Of a stretch of 38,993 nt of DNA, positions 8,481 to 16,016 are shown in pieces. The stretch lies in contig JABFSM010000312.1 of NCBI GenBank assembly GCA_013140635.1, positions 1 to 38,993 on the forward strand, read 5' to 3'. The translations under genes and the position numbers were made by a program. Position 1 is the stretch's first letter. Every line of letters begins with the position of its first letter. The notes under the pieces were generated by a model. That model worked only from the letters and a program-made list of their open reading frames with translations. It was not told where the DNA came from and made no database searches. Origin of the DNA: Gemmatimonadales bacterium (GTDB taxonomy: Bacteria > Gemmatimonadota > Gemmatimonadetes > Gemmatimonadales > GWC2-71-9).

Positions 8481-9314
8481 ATGCCCTCCTTTCGGAGCAT
8501 CATCCAGCGCGTGGCCGAGAGAGTGACCGGCCGAGAGCTCGAATGGTTCGGCTCAACCGTCGCATTCGTCAAAGCGGAGGACCGGAAAGGGTCGTGGTTT
8601 TCGTATCGCGCGCGGGTGCGGTCGGTTCTGCACCAGTGCGGGATTGACTTGGTCGTCGATGCCGGAGCCAATGCGGGGCAGTTCGCCCGGTCGCTGCGCT
8701 CCCTGTATCGAGGCGAAATCCACTCTTTTGAACCTGTCGCGGCCGCCTTTCAACAGCTCGACCAGGCGGCGGCCATCGATCCCCTGTGGCATGTGCACCA
8801 CCTCGCCTTAGGAGCGCATGAAGCGGCCTTACCGATCAACGTCTCTGAGAACACCAAGCTCAGCTCCTTTCACCGAAGCAGCGCCTTTTCAACGCGGCGG
8901 TTCGGAGAGCGCGCCCAGGTAACCGGCCAAGAACTGGTCTCGGTTCAGCGGCTGGATCAGTACCTTCCCTCGATCTGCCCTGGTCTGGACCAGGCTCGGA
9001 TCCTTCTGAAGATGGACACCCAGGGCTACGACCAGGAGGTCTTTCGGGGGGCAACCAACCTTCTCAAGCAGGTCGTTGCCCTTCAATCGGAGGTGTCCTT
9101 GATCCCGCTCTATGACGGAATGCCCCATTGGACAGAGACTATCTCGCTCTTCGAAGCAGCCGGCTTTGCGATCGTGGGGTTGTTCCCGGTAGCCTGGGAC
9201 GCCCTTCGCGTCATTGAATACGATTGTCTGATGGTGAGAAGCGATGTCGTCACAAGGGATTTTTCCCAAGCTGTAGGGCGACCTGCCGGAGGTCCTCGAG
9301 GGTGTCAATACTGA
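8481..9314 (+). CDS. FkbM family SAM-dependent methyltransferase
   Basis: 277 aa; GAGG precedes ATG 8481. Motif I for S-adenosylmethionine is in 'IDLVVDAGANAGQFARSLR' (about residues 55-73), followed by the acidic 'EIHSFEPVAAAF', 'LALGAHE', and the FkbM hallmark 'ILLKMDTQGYDQEVFRGA' about 120 residues later. FkbM proteins are mostly O-methyltransferases that cap or decorate sugars in surface polysaccharides and antibiotics, which fits the glycan context. The last ~21 codons lie over the 3' end of the convergent gene at 9250 (65 bp overlap), and the tail after 'YDCLMVRS' looks non-conserved, so the reading frame may have been extended by rearrangement at this junction. Confidence 0.88.
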   Translation: MPSFRSIIQRVAERVTGRELEWFGSTVAFVKAEDRKGSWFSYRARVRSVLHQCGIDLVVDAGANAGQFARSLRSLYRGEIHSFEPVAAAFQQLDQAAAIDPLWHVHHLALGAHEAALPINVSENTKLSSFHRSSAFSTRRFGERAQVTGQELVSVQRLDQYLPSICPGLDQARILLKMDTQGYDQEVFRGATNLLKQVVALQSEVSLIPLYDGMPHWTETISLFEAAGFAIVGLFPVAWDALRVIEYDCLMVRSDVVTRDFSQAVGRPAGGPRGCQY

Positions 9315-9957
9315 TAAGGGGATCGTCGATCACGAGCGCCGCGCTCCGTTCCCCCTTGATTCCACGGGCCATGAGGCAGTCGCGCGTGAACGCGTAGCAA
9401 GCCCCATTCCGATGATACAGCGGCTGTAGCTGTTGCCGCGCGGTAATGCCGCTTCCCGCGGGATCGAAGTACTCCATGCGTCCGTCGGGTCCGACGACCA
9501 GCTGCTTCAGCGGATGATACTTGAGATCGGTGGTGGAAACGGTCCAGACCGAGTCCCAGCCTTCGTCCACGAGTTTGCCGAGCGTCGCGGTGACGTGCGC
9601 CGGCTTCCGCAGCGGGCAGGTCGGCTGGAGCATGAGGACGACGTCGAAGCGCGAGCCGCTGATTCGCTCCGCTTCGGCCAGCCCGTGCCGAAGTACGTCG
9701 GTATCTCCGATCGTGTCGCCGGAGAGCTCGGACGGACGCAGAAAAGGGGCCTCCAACCCCGCCGCGCGGGCCGCCTCGGCGATCTCGGCGTCATCGGTGG
9801 AAACGATCGCGAGGTCGATGAAGCCAAGCTGTTGGAGCAATTCGCCGGTGTAGGCGATCAGCGGCTTGCCGTGGATCGGATAGATGTTCTTTCGCGGGAC
9901 TCCCTTGCTGCCCCCGCGAGCGGGAACGATGGCAAGGACGCGCAGGCCCCGAAACAT
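9250..9957 (-). CDS. Acylneuraminate cytidylyltransferase family (CMP-nonulosonic acid synthetase)
   Basis: 235 aa, normal length for NeuA/PseF/LegF enzymes, which couple CTP to a nonulosonic acid to give the CMP-sugar donor. The N-terminal nucleotide-binding signature is VPARGGSKGVPRKNI (residues 11-25), followed by 'IVSTDDAEIAEAA', 'LMLQPTCPLRKPAHV' and the late 'ISIDTLEDLRQV' containing the metal-linked Asp. It is the last gene of the minus-strand operon; its ATG overlaps the upstream stop (TGATG at 9955-9959), so it is translationally coupled to the NeuB fusion that would make its substrate. The exact acid (Neu5Ac, Kdn, legionaminic or other) cannot be read from the sequence. Confidence 0.92.
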   Translation of the reverse strand: MFRGLRVLAIVPARGGSKGVPRKNIYPIHGKPLIAYTGELLQQLGFIDLAIVSTDDAEIAEAARAAGLEAPFLRPSELSGDTIGDTDVLRHGLAEAERISGSRFDVVLMLQPTCPLRKPAHVTATLGKLVDEGWDSVWTVSTTDLKYHPLKQLVVGPDGRMEYFDPAGSGITARQQLQPLYHRNGACYAFTRDCLMARGIKGERSAALVIDDPLISIDTLEDLRQVALQLGKNPL

Positions 9958-12239
9958 CAGCGGGGCTTTTCTGGAGCGGACCCCCCGGCCAATTCGCCCA
10001 TGGTGGCGATGAAAACGACGCCATGCGGTTCGAAATTATTCCCATCGCTCCGCACACCGAGAAACCGGCATCCGCACTCCAGGGCCGCCTCGAGATCACG
10101 CCGGGTATCACCCACGACCAAGACCTCGCTGGGGTCTATCTGGTCCCGCGCCAGGATCGCGCGGAGGTTCTCCGCCTTGCTGCGGGGCCGCCCGACCATT
10201 CCTCGGAAGTGTTGTGCCCAGCCACGGCGTTCCACGATCGCCTGGAGGGAACTCTCCGGTGTGTCCGACCAGAGGTAGAGGGGAAACCGGCTCGCGAGCC
10301 AGGGAAGGGTCCAGCTCACATCCGGCTGCGCGGCACACCGGCTGATCGCATCGTCGGTGCGACTGGTGTACTCCTCGACCGTGCGGCGCACGAGCTGGTC
10401 GCCGTCGGTGGACCCGGGAACTCGCCCCGCCTTCCGCAGGGCGGCCACAGCGGCCGTAATGATGGCAGTACGATCGCCCGGTTCGGCGGCGAGGACCTGC
10501 TCGATCAGGGAGCGCTCCGCCCCCAGCGGCGCCAAGGCCTGGAAGAACGCATCGCGCTTGATCGCGTTCGAATCGACGAGCGTCCCGTCGAAATCGAGCA
10601 CCACGCATCGGATCCCGGAGAGCATCGGATGCGGCTCGCCGGCATTTGGGCCGCCTGCTGCGCGGGGCCGCTCTTCCCGGACCGTCTCGCCGAGCTGGTA
10701 CCGCCCCCAGTTGTTGACGACCGTCTTCCGTTCCTCGCGCGTCTTCCGGGCGATCGTCTTGTCTTCGTAGAACGAATCGTCGTTATGGTGGGTCGTGGAC
10801 ACTTCCTCGAAAATGGCGCCGGCCTCGGACCAGAACTCGTGCCATACCCCCTGCTGCACCAACTGCGTATCGCCCGGGTAGAGGGTGCGCCGGCGTCCTT
10901 CCACGACGAGATCCAGAGTGCCGTGCAAGACCTGGAAGGTCTCCTCTTTCCGTTTGTGAAAGTGCGACGGGTGATACTGGCCGGGCATCACGATCACGAT
11001 CTTCTTGCAATACTCCCGATTGACGCAGTCGATGATGGTGGCCCCGACCCGGGGAAACTCGCTCACCCCGAAGTGGTGGGAGAACTCCGCCCGGAATTCG
11101 GTGCTGAGCCGAATATTCGCCTCGTGGAGCATCCCCTTGATCGTGTGAATGGCATCATAGAGGACCTGGTGGGTCGAATTGTGGGGAGTCCGCAGCTGGG
11201 TGGTGTTGAGGGGCCCGTCCCGGTCGATGCCGCCGGCCACCTCGATCCCCGCTTTCCATTGTCCGGCGGGGAGCTGGCCCTCCGCGCAGGGCATCGCGAA
11301 GTACACATCCGCCCGGGTGAGTCGCTGCCCCGGGAGGAGGGAATGCCTGGCATACACGCCCCGCATGAGCTCCGTGAGCGCGCGCGCCTCTTCCTCCCCT
11401 CCCGTCACCCGTCCGGTGGTGGCGCCGCAGATGGTGCGCGCGGCCAGGGCGGCGCCGATCCATCGGTCGATCTGCTCCGGGGTGGACGAATACGCGTTGA
11501 GCGTGATGCCTTCCGCCGCAATACCGACGTGCCGTTCGAGTATGCCGGCCCCTTTCGCGACCGCCACCTGAACCGGGGCGAGGTCGTTCGGCTCTTCGTG
11601 GGTCGAGAACCCGACCACCTTGTCGGGGTACCTCCGGCGCAACAGCTCGATCTGATTCAACTGGAGCCGGTCCGGCGGGGTCGGGTACAGCGACACGCAA
11701 TGCATGATCGCGTGATGCACCCTTCGGTGATCGAAGAAGCTCACCAACTGGTCGATCTGTTTGAGCGTGAGCCCGCCGACTGAGAAGATGACCGGCTTAT
11801 GTCGTGCGGCGACCGCCTCGAGGAGAGGCCAATCGGTGGCGGAACAGCTTCCGATCTTGATCACCTGAATATCGAGCTCGTCGATGAGGTCGAGAGACGG
11901 CTCGTCGAACGGGGTGCACATGGTGACGAGACCCTGCGCCACGGTCTCCTGGACCAACGCCCCGAACTGCGCGGGGGTGAGCCGGGTGGCCAGGAAACGG
12001 CCGATATGCTTGTTCGCACTCCCCGCAAGGTGGGCGGGGTGGACGAAGGACTCCAGATGACGGAATTGGAGCTTGACGGCGGCACGGACCCCGCGTGCCT
12101 TCGCGATAGTCCCCATGGCTCGGATGATCCGAAGCCCGTGCTCGACCGAGCCTTGATGGTTGTTGGCCATCTCGAAGACGAACAGGTCCGAAAAGCTGAA
12201 TGGTTTCGGCCGGTACAGAACATCCGGAGTGGTCGTCAT
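9957..12239 (-). CDS. NeuB-type nonulosonic acid synthase fused to SAF, cupin and HAD phosphatase domains
   Basis: 760 aa, about twice a normal NeuB. Residues 1-270 are a NeuB TIM barrel: E23, N27-H28 (opening loop), K56-Q58, and metal-site histidines H214 (in a FSTHEE variant of the usual SDHT) and H237. Residues ~295-350 are a SAF/antifreeze-like domain. Residues ~405-500 are a cupin with H426-F-H428, E432/E433 and H467. Residues ~540-750 are a C1-capped HAD hydrolase with D549-F-D551, S658, K688, and D711/D715 all present. NeuB condenses phosphoenolpyruvate with a hexosamine or hexose. A linked HAD phosphatase suggests that a 9-phosphate acid is made and then dephosphorylated in one polypeptide. 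The start at 12239 is fixed by a 4-nt ATGA overlap with the upstream gene. Confidence 0.9.
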   Translation of the reverse strand: MTTTPDVLYRPKPFSFSDLFVFEMANNHQGSVEHGLRIIRAMGTIAKARGVRAAVKLQFRHLESFVHPAHLAGSANKHIGRFLATRLTPAQFGALVQETVAQGLVTMCTPFDEPSLDLIDELDIQVIKIGSCSATDWPLLEAVAARHKPVIFSVGGLTLKQIDQLVSFFDHRRVHHAIMHCVSLYPTPPDRLQLNQIELLRRRYPDKVVGFSTHEEPNDLAPVQVAVAKGAGILERHVGIAAEGITLNAYSSTPEQIDRWIGAALAARTICGATTGRVTGGEEEARALTELMRGVYARHSLLPGQRLTRADVYFAMPCAEGQLPAGQWKAGIEVAGGIDRDGPLNTTQLRTPHNSTHQVLYDAIHTIKGMLHEANIRLSTEFRAEFSHHFGVSEFPRVGATIIDCVNREYCKKIVIVMPGQYHPSHFHKRKEETFQVLHGTLDLVVEGRRRTLYPGDTQLVQQGVWHEFWSEAGAIFEEVSTTHHNDDSFYEDKTIARKTREERKTVVNNWGRYQLGETVREERPRAAGGPNAGEPHPMLSGIRCVVLDFDGTLVDSNAIKRDAFFQALAPLGAERSLIEQVLAAEPGDRTAIITAAVAALRKAGRVPGSTDGDQLVRRTVEEYTSRTDDAISRCAAQPDVSWTLPWLASRFPLYLWSDTPESSLQAIVERRGWAQHFRGMVGRPRSKAENLRAILARDQIDPSEVLVVGDTRRDLEAALECGCRFLGVRSDGNNFEPHGVVFIATMGELAGGSAPEKPR

Positions 12240-13327
12240 GCCGAAGCTCCCGAGACGGGGTGAGCTGCCGACAGGGAGACCCGAACCGGGCGTCGCTCCG
12301 CGGCGGACTGGTGCGCTGCGGCGATCACGAGCATGGTGTCGTGCCCGCGCTCGAGCGCGATCGGCGAAGTTCCGGCCGGGGCGGCCCAGCAGGATTCGAT
12401 GTGAGAGAGCTCGTCGATGAAGTCGTCGGGCCGCGACTTCGAAAGCTCGTGGGTCTCAGGCTCCTGTCCCGGGCGCAGCACCCGGACCACATCCCGGGTT
12501 GGGCTCTCGCAGATCCATTCCACCGCACCCTCGGTTCCCTGAATGCGAGCCCACTTCCTGGTCGGCGTGGTCACTACGTCCTGAACGACCCGCCCGAGAA
12601 GCCCCTGGGAAGTCTGAAGAGTTAGGTAACAGAGTTCGTCGTACCAGGCCTTTCCGTCCCGGACGTAGGCCATACGGGACTCCACCTCGACAACCGGGCC
12701 GGCGCCGGTCAGGTGCGCCAGGTGCTGCCAGAGATTGGCGGCATGCGAATGCTCGCCGCTCGCCCCTCCCCCCGCCTGCCAAAATCCGAGATAGGAGTCC
12801 TCCGGCCCGTTGAGCCATGGGTGGGCCCGGAAAATCCCGGCCCAATGCTCCCGAAACTCGACGTCGATGGTCTTGATCGCACCGATCCCTCCGTCACGAA
12901 GGAGGGCTTCGGTCTTCCGAATCGCTCGTCCCACGACATGGTCGTATCCGACGAATACCCGGGTCGGCGAAGTTCGGGCTCGCTCCAGCAATTGGTCCGC
13001 GCCTTCAAGGGAGGGCGGGCAGAGTGGCTTCTCGACCAGTATCGCCGTCGGCGCTTCCTCGAGGGCCGCCAAGGCGAGGCTTACATGAGAATCGGGAGGG
13101 GTTCCGATGCAGATCAGATCGAATTCCCCGCGGGGCGCCTTGGCGCTCTCGAAGAGCTGGATCTGCTCGTCCCATTGGCCGTACCGGCCGGGGTAGATCT
13201 CTCGGCGCATCCGCTCGAGCGCCGCCGCGCTGATGTCGCACACGGTCACGCTCCAGTCCTTGCGGCGCGCCGCATGGGCGAGATGGTTTCCGATCGAGCC
13301 GGCCCCGATAATCTTCACACGCGTCAT
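12236..13327 (-). CDS. Gfo/Idh/MocA family NAD(P)-dependent oxidoreductase
   Basis: 363 aa from ATG 13327, chosen because it forms an ATGA overlap with the epimerase stop and puts the Rossmann strand 'VKIIGAGSIGNHLA' at the N-terminus. The dinucleotide loop is G8-A-G-S-I-G13, and the conserved EKP is at 99-101, with K100 the usual catalytic lysine. The C-terminal half has the alpha/beta substrate domain, including 'GGGASGEHSHAANLWQHL' with the His expected at the active site. In sugar operons these enzymes oxidise or reduce a ring hydroxyl of an NDP-sugar or free sugar. Here it could make the precursor for the NeuB fusion or modify the acid. Its stop overlaps the NeuB start by 4 nt. Confidence 0.88.
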   Translation of the reverse strand: MTRVKIIGAGSIGNHLAHAARRKDWSVTVCDISAAALERMRREIYPGRYGQWDEQIQLFESAKAPRGEFDLICIGTPPDSHVSLALAALEEAPTAILVEKPLCPPSLEGADQLLERARTSPTRVFVGYDHVVGRAIRKTEALLRDGGIGAIKTIDVEFREHWAGIFRAHPWLNGPEDSYLGFWQAGGGASGEHSHAANLWQHLAHLTGAGPVVEVESRMAYVRDGKAWYDELCYLTLQTSQGLLGRVVQDVVTTPTRKWARIQGTEGAVEWICESPTRDVVRVLRPGQEPETHELSKSRPDDFIDELSHIESCWAAPAGTSPIALERGHDTMLVIAAAHQSAAERRPVRVSLSAAHPVSGASA

Positions 13328-14304
13328 GAGATTCCGCCTTGGTACCATCGGACGAATTTCTGAATCCCCTCTTCGATCGAAACCTGGGGGTCATAGCCGA
13401 GCAAACGGCGTGCCTTGGTGATGTCGGCAAAGGTTCTCCGCACATCTCCGGGCGGCATCGGGGTCGTGCGTATCTGCGGCGTTACTCCCATTGTCTTCCC
13501 GATCAGTTCGATCAGGTAATCGAGCCGAACGGTCCGGGCTTCCCCGAGGTTGACGATCTCGAATGCCGGTGGGTCGGATGCCACCCAATCGAGGGCGCCT
13601 CGAATGCCACGGACGATGTCATCGACATGGGTGTAGTCGCGCTCCGAGGATCCATCCCCGTACTGCTCGATCGGCTGACCCTCGGACAGCAGCTTGGTAA
13701 AGCGATGGATCGCTAGATCGGGCCGCTGCCGTGGCCCGTAAACGGTGAACAGGCGCAGCGCCGCGATGCGGAATCGGTGCGCTTGCACATACACGCCGCA
13801 CAAGAGTTCCCCGGCGCGTTTCGTCGCGGCATATGGGGAGATGGGGTCGGTGGCGGGCGCATCCTCGTGGAAAGGGACCGGGGTGCTGTCGCCGTACACC
13901 GAAGAGGACGAACCGAAGACCAACCGCCGCAGACCGGCACGGCGACATGCCTCCAGCAGGGTGGCCGTGCCAAGAACATTGATGGAAGTGTATAGCTCGG
14001 GCTGCTCGAGACTGGGACGAACCCCGGCCCTGGCCGCAAGGTGGATCACGACGTCGGCCCCGGCAACGGCGCTTTGCATAGCGGGACCGTCGCGGAGGTC
14101 CGCTTCGACAAGGGAAAACCGGGATAGCCGGCTCAACTCCCGGATCGTCGTTTCCTTTATCGAGCGATCGTAGAAGGGCTCAAAGTTGTCCACTCCCCTT
14201 ACCGCCCAACCGTCCTCGAGCAGGGCACGGCTACAATGCCCGCCAATGAAGCCGGCCGCCCCAGTAACCACCGCCAACCGATTCGAGGACATGGTCCCTT
14301 TCAC
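13324..14304 (-). CDS. NAD-dependent epimerase/dehydratase, UDP-hexose 4-epimerase-like (SDR)
   Basis: 326 aa from GTG 14304, which overlaps the preceding stop in a GTGA motif; ATG 14292 is the alternative and removes four residues. It is an extended SDR: VTGAAGFIGGH glycine loop (residues 13-23), 'HLAARAGVRPS', a Ser-rich strand before VYG (about S134), and catalytic Y158-x3-K162 in YAATK. 'RLFTVYGPRQRPDLAIHRF' and 'RDYTHVDDI' are typical of UDP-glucuronate or UDP-GlcNAc 4-epimerases. It probably supplies an epimerised NDP-sugar to this operon. The precise substrate is unknown. Confidence 0.9.
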   Translation of the reverse strand: MKGTMSSNRLAVVTGAAGFIGGHCSRALLEDGWAVRGVDNFEPFYDRSIKETTIRELSRLSRFSLVEADLRDGPAMQSAVAGADVVIHLAARAGVRPSLEQPELYTSINVLGTATLLEACRRAGLRRLVFGSSSSVYGDSTPVPFHEDAPATDPISPYAATKRAGELLCGVYVQAHRFRIAALRLFTVYGPRQRPDLAIHRFTKLLSEGQPIEQYGDGSSERDYTHVDDIVRGIRGALDWVASDPPAFEIVNLGEARTVRLDYLIELIGKTMGVTPQIRTTPMPPGDVRRTFADITKARRLLGYDPQVSIEEGIQKFVRWYQGGIS

Positions 14305-14603
14305 TTGATGCGGACCAGGCGATTGTAGACGATCCCGATGATTCTCCCGATGGCGTAGCCCACCACGAATCCATAAACGAATCCGACGAAGCTCCCCACC
14401 ACCGTTACGGTGAATCCGGGGAAATAGGCGCGCAGCAGAGCCAGGTGTTGTCCCACGTTCTCGCCGCCCCGCGCCACCAGGACGATCGTCGCCAGAAAGA
14501 GCCCGCCGCCGAAGAGGAGGCCGATGGCGATGCCCCAGGCACGGCCGTTCAGGCGCGCCAGCGTCGCCCGCACGGCGGCATGATCTTCGTGAGATTTGGT
14601 CAT
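14301..14603 (-). CDS. Small 2-TM membrane protein, paralogue of the adjacent upstream gene
   Basis: 100 aa from ATG 14603, ten bases after the upstream gene's stop. Hydrophobic segments lie at about residues 22-42 ('WGIAIGLLFGGGLFLATIVLV') and 65-90, the second rich in spaced glycines (GSFVGFVYGFVVGYAIG), which favours close helix packing. Aligned by eye with the product of 14614-14982, the two share both segments, the 'LxLLxxYxxGxxVxxxG' stretch between them and the glycine spacing, so they are tandem paralogues. No known family recognised. Position between a membrane GT2 and an epimerase suggests a membrane accessory role in glycan transfer or export. Confidence 0.75.
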   Translation of the reverse strand: MTKSHEDHAAVRATLARLNGRAWGIAIGLLFGGGLFLATIVLVARGGENVGQHLALLRAYFPGFTVTVVGSFVGFVYGFVVGYAIGRIIGIVYNRLVRIK

Positions 14604-14613
14604 GGCCGGTTCC

Positions 14614-14982
14614 CTATACGTGGTCGAGGAAATCGCGAGTCTGAGCCAGCTCGGCACGGCTGCGAATGACGAACAGCGAGATCGCAAGGGCGAGATTCCG
14701 GCAGAAGGCGGCGAACCACCCGAACACGAACCCCCCGATCCCGCCCCATGCCGCGCCCTTGAGGGCACCGGTCCAGGAGACCGAGTACCCCTTGAGGTAC
14801 ACGCTCAGCAGTTCGAGAGGGATGACCTGTTCTTGGTGACGGAGGAGCACGATGGCGGTCAACAGAAAGACCACCAACGCCGAAACGACGCCGATCGCCA
14901 CGCCGAACGCGGCCTTGTGGATCGGAGCGAAGGCAAGGAAGAGATCGGAATCCGCGACGGGGGCGTCACTCTGGGGTTTCAT
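14614..14982 (-). CDS. Small 2-TM membrane protein, paralogue of the adjacent downstream gene
   Basis: 122 aa from ATG 14982, fixed by an ATGA overlap with the GT2 stop at 14979. A polar N-terminus precedes TM1 (about residues 25-47, 'AAFGVAIGVVSALVVFLLT'); a loop with 'LELLSVYLKGYSVSWTGAL' leads into a glycine-rich TM2 (GAAWGGIGGFVFGWF), then a charged tail ending 'RAELAQTRDFLDHV'. It matches the next gene over its whole core. I do not recognise a family. It may act as a subunit or scaffold with the neighbouring membrane glycosyltransferase; that is inference from position and overlap only. Confidence 0.75.
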   Translation of the reverse strand: MKPQSDAPVADSDLFLAFAPIHKAAFGVAIGVVSALVVFLLTAIVLLRHQEQVIPLELLSVYLKGYSVSWTGALKGAAWGGIGGFVFGWFAAFCRNLALAISLFVIRSRAELAQTRDFLDHV

Positions 14983-16016
14983 GCCATTCGCTCCTTCCGG
15001 AATCGCTCTCGCAGCCGCCCTTGCGCGTAGAGCGCGACGCCCGAGGCGGCTGCCACCACATTGCATGCATAGTGGGTGAGATGCAATGGTACGACGGCCA
15101 GGGCAAACCCCACGCTGCGAACCTGGGCAAACCAGAGATAGACGTCGGCGTTCCAGACAATCAGGATCAGCGTGGCGCTCGCGGCGACGGCGAGGAGCGC
15201 CGCCTTCTGAGCCAATAGCGCGAGAATCGCGGCGCCGATGGCCACTCCGGCGAGGAGCACCTTGGCCGGTTCCTTCCCCCCGGTATTCAGGCTCCTCGGG
15301 GTCCGCCCCCGCCGCTCGAGAAGGAGCCGAGTCCAGGGAATACCCCGGTCTCCGATATCGGTCTTGACGATGCCCCAGAGGGTCCAGCGCTTGAGGTGGG
15401 TGGCCTCGATCGTCGGATCGAGCACGATCTTCCCCCCCAGGTCGCCAAGGCGGTAGCCCAGTTCGATGTCTTCGATCGAAGGCCGAGGATATCGGTCGGT
15501 ATCGAAGCCACCGGCCGCTTCGAAGGCGCTGCGGCGGACGGCGCCGCACCCGGCCCAAAAAGTGGCGGCCTCTCCGGCATGCTCCAGATGCACGAACCGG
15601 TGGAGGAGGTTTCGGTATTCGGACACCAGGCCGCGCGCGGCCGGTCGATCGTCGTAGGTTCCGAATACGGCAACGATATGCGGATGCCGTTGAATGGAAT
15701 CCCGGAATCGGCCGAGCGTCTCCGGCTTTACGCGAACATCCGAGTCGACGAAGGCCAGCCAGTCGCCGCGCGCGACCGCCGCTCCGGCATTGCGCGCTTT
15801 CCCCGGGCCGCCCGGGCCCCCGTCCAGCGACAGGACGTTGTCCGCGAAGCGCCGCGCCACCGCGGCGGTACCGTCGGTACTGGCGTCATCCACCACGATC
15901 AGCTCCCAGGCCGTTCGCGGCATCTCGCTGGCGGCGAGCGCGCCCAGGGTCTCGGGGAGAAACGCGGCGGCGTTATGCGCCGGGACCACGACGGAGAAGC
16001 GTGGAGTGTCCGTCAC
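14979..16016 (-). CDS. Family 2 glycosyltransferase with C-terminal membrane domain
   Basis: 345 aa from GTG 16016 (GTGA overlap with the upstream stop). The GT2 catalytic domain holds 'FSVVVPAHNAAAFLPETL', 'VVDDASTDGT' (nucleotide-binding Asp43/44), the metal DxD at D91-S-D93, 'FWAGCGAVRRSAFEAAGGFD' and 'IEDIELGYRLGDLG' with the ED catalytic-base motif. Residues ~250-330 contain two or three hydrophobic segments that would anchor it in the inner membrane. This arrangement is usual for transferases acting on polyprenyl-linked or lipid acceptors. In this operon it is the only obvious transferase, so it may use a product of the linked sugar genes. That last point is inference. Confidence 0.9.
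   Translation of the reverse strand: MTDTPRFSVVVPAHNAAAFLPETLGALAASEMPRTAWELIVVDDASTDGTAAVARRFADNVLSLDGGPGGPGKARNAGAAVARGDWLAFVDSDVRVKPETLGRFRDSIQRHPHIVAVFGTYDDRPAARGLVSEYRNLLHRFVHLEHAGEAATFWAGCGAVRRSAFEAAGGFDTDRYPRPSIEDIELGYRLGDLGGKIVLDPTIEATHLKRWTLWGIVKTDIGDRGIPWTRLLLERRGRTPRSLNTGGKEPAKVLLAGVAIGAAILALLAQKAALLAVAASATLILIVWNADVYLWFAQVRSVGFALAVVPLHLTHYACNVVAAASGVALYAQGRLRERFRKERMA

Noticed and set aside
10023-11783. A 586-codon + strand open frame opposite the NeuB fusion
   Set aside because: Antisense shadow of the fusion gene; no motifs and no plausible start context.
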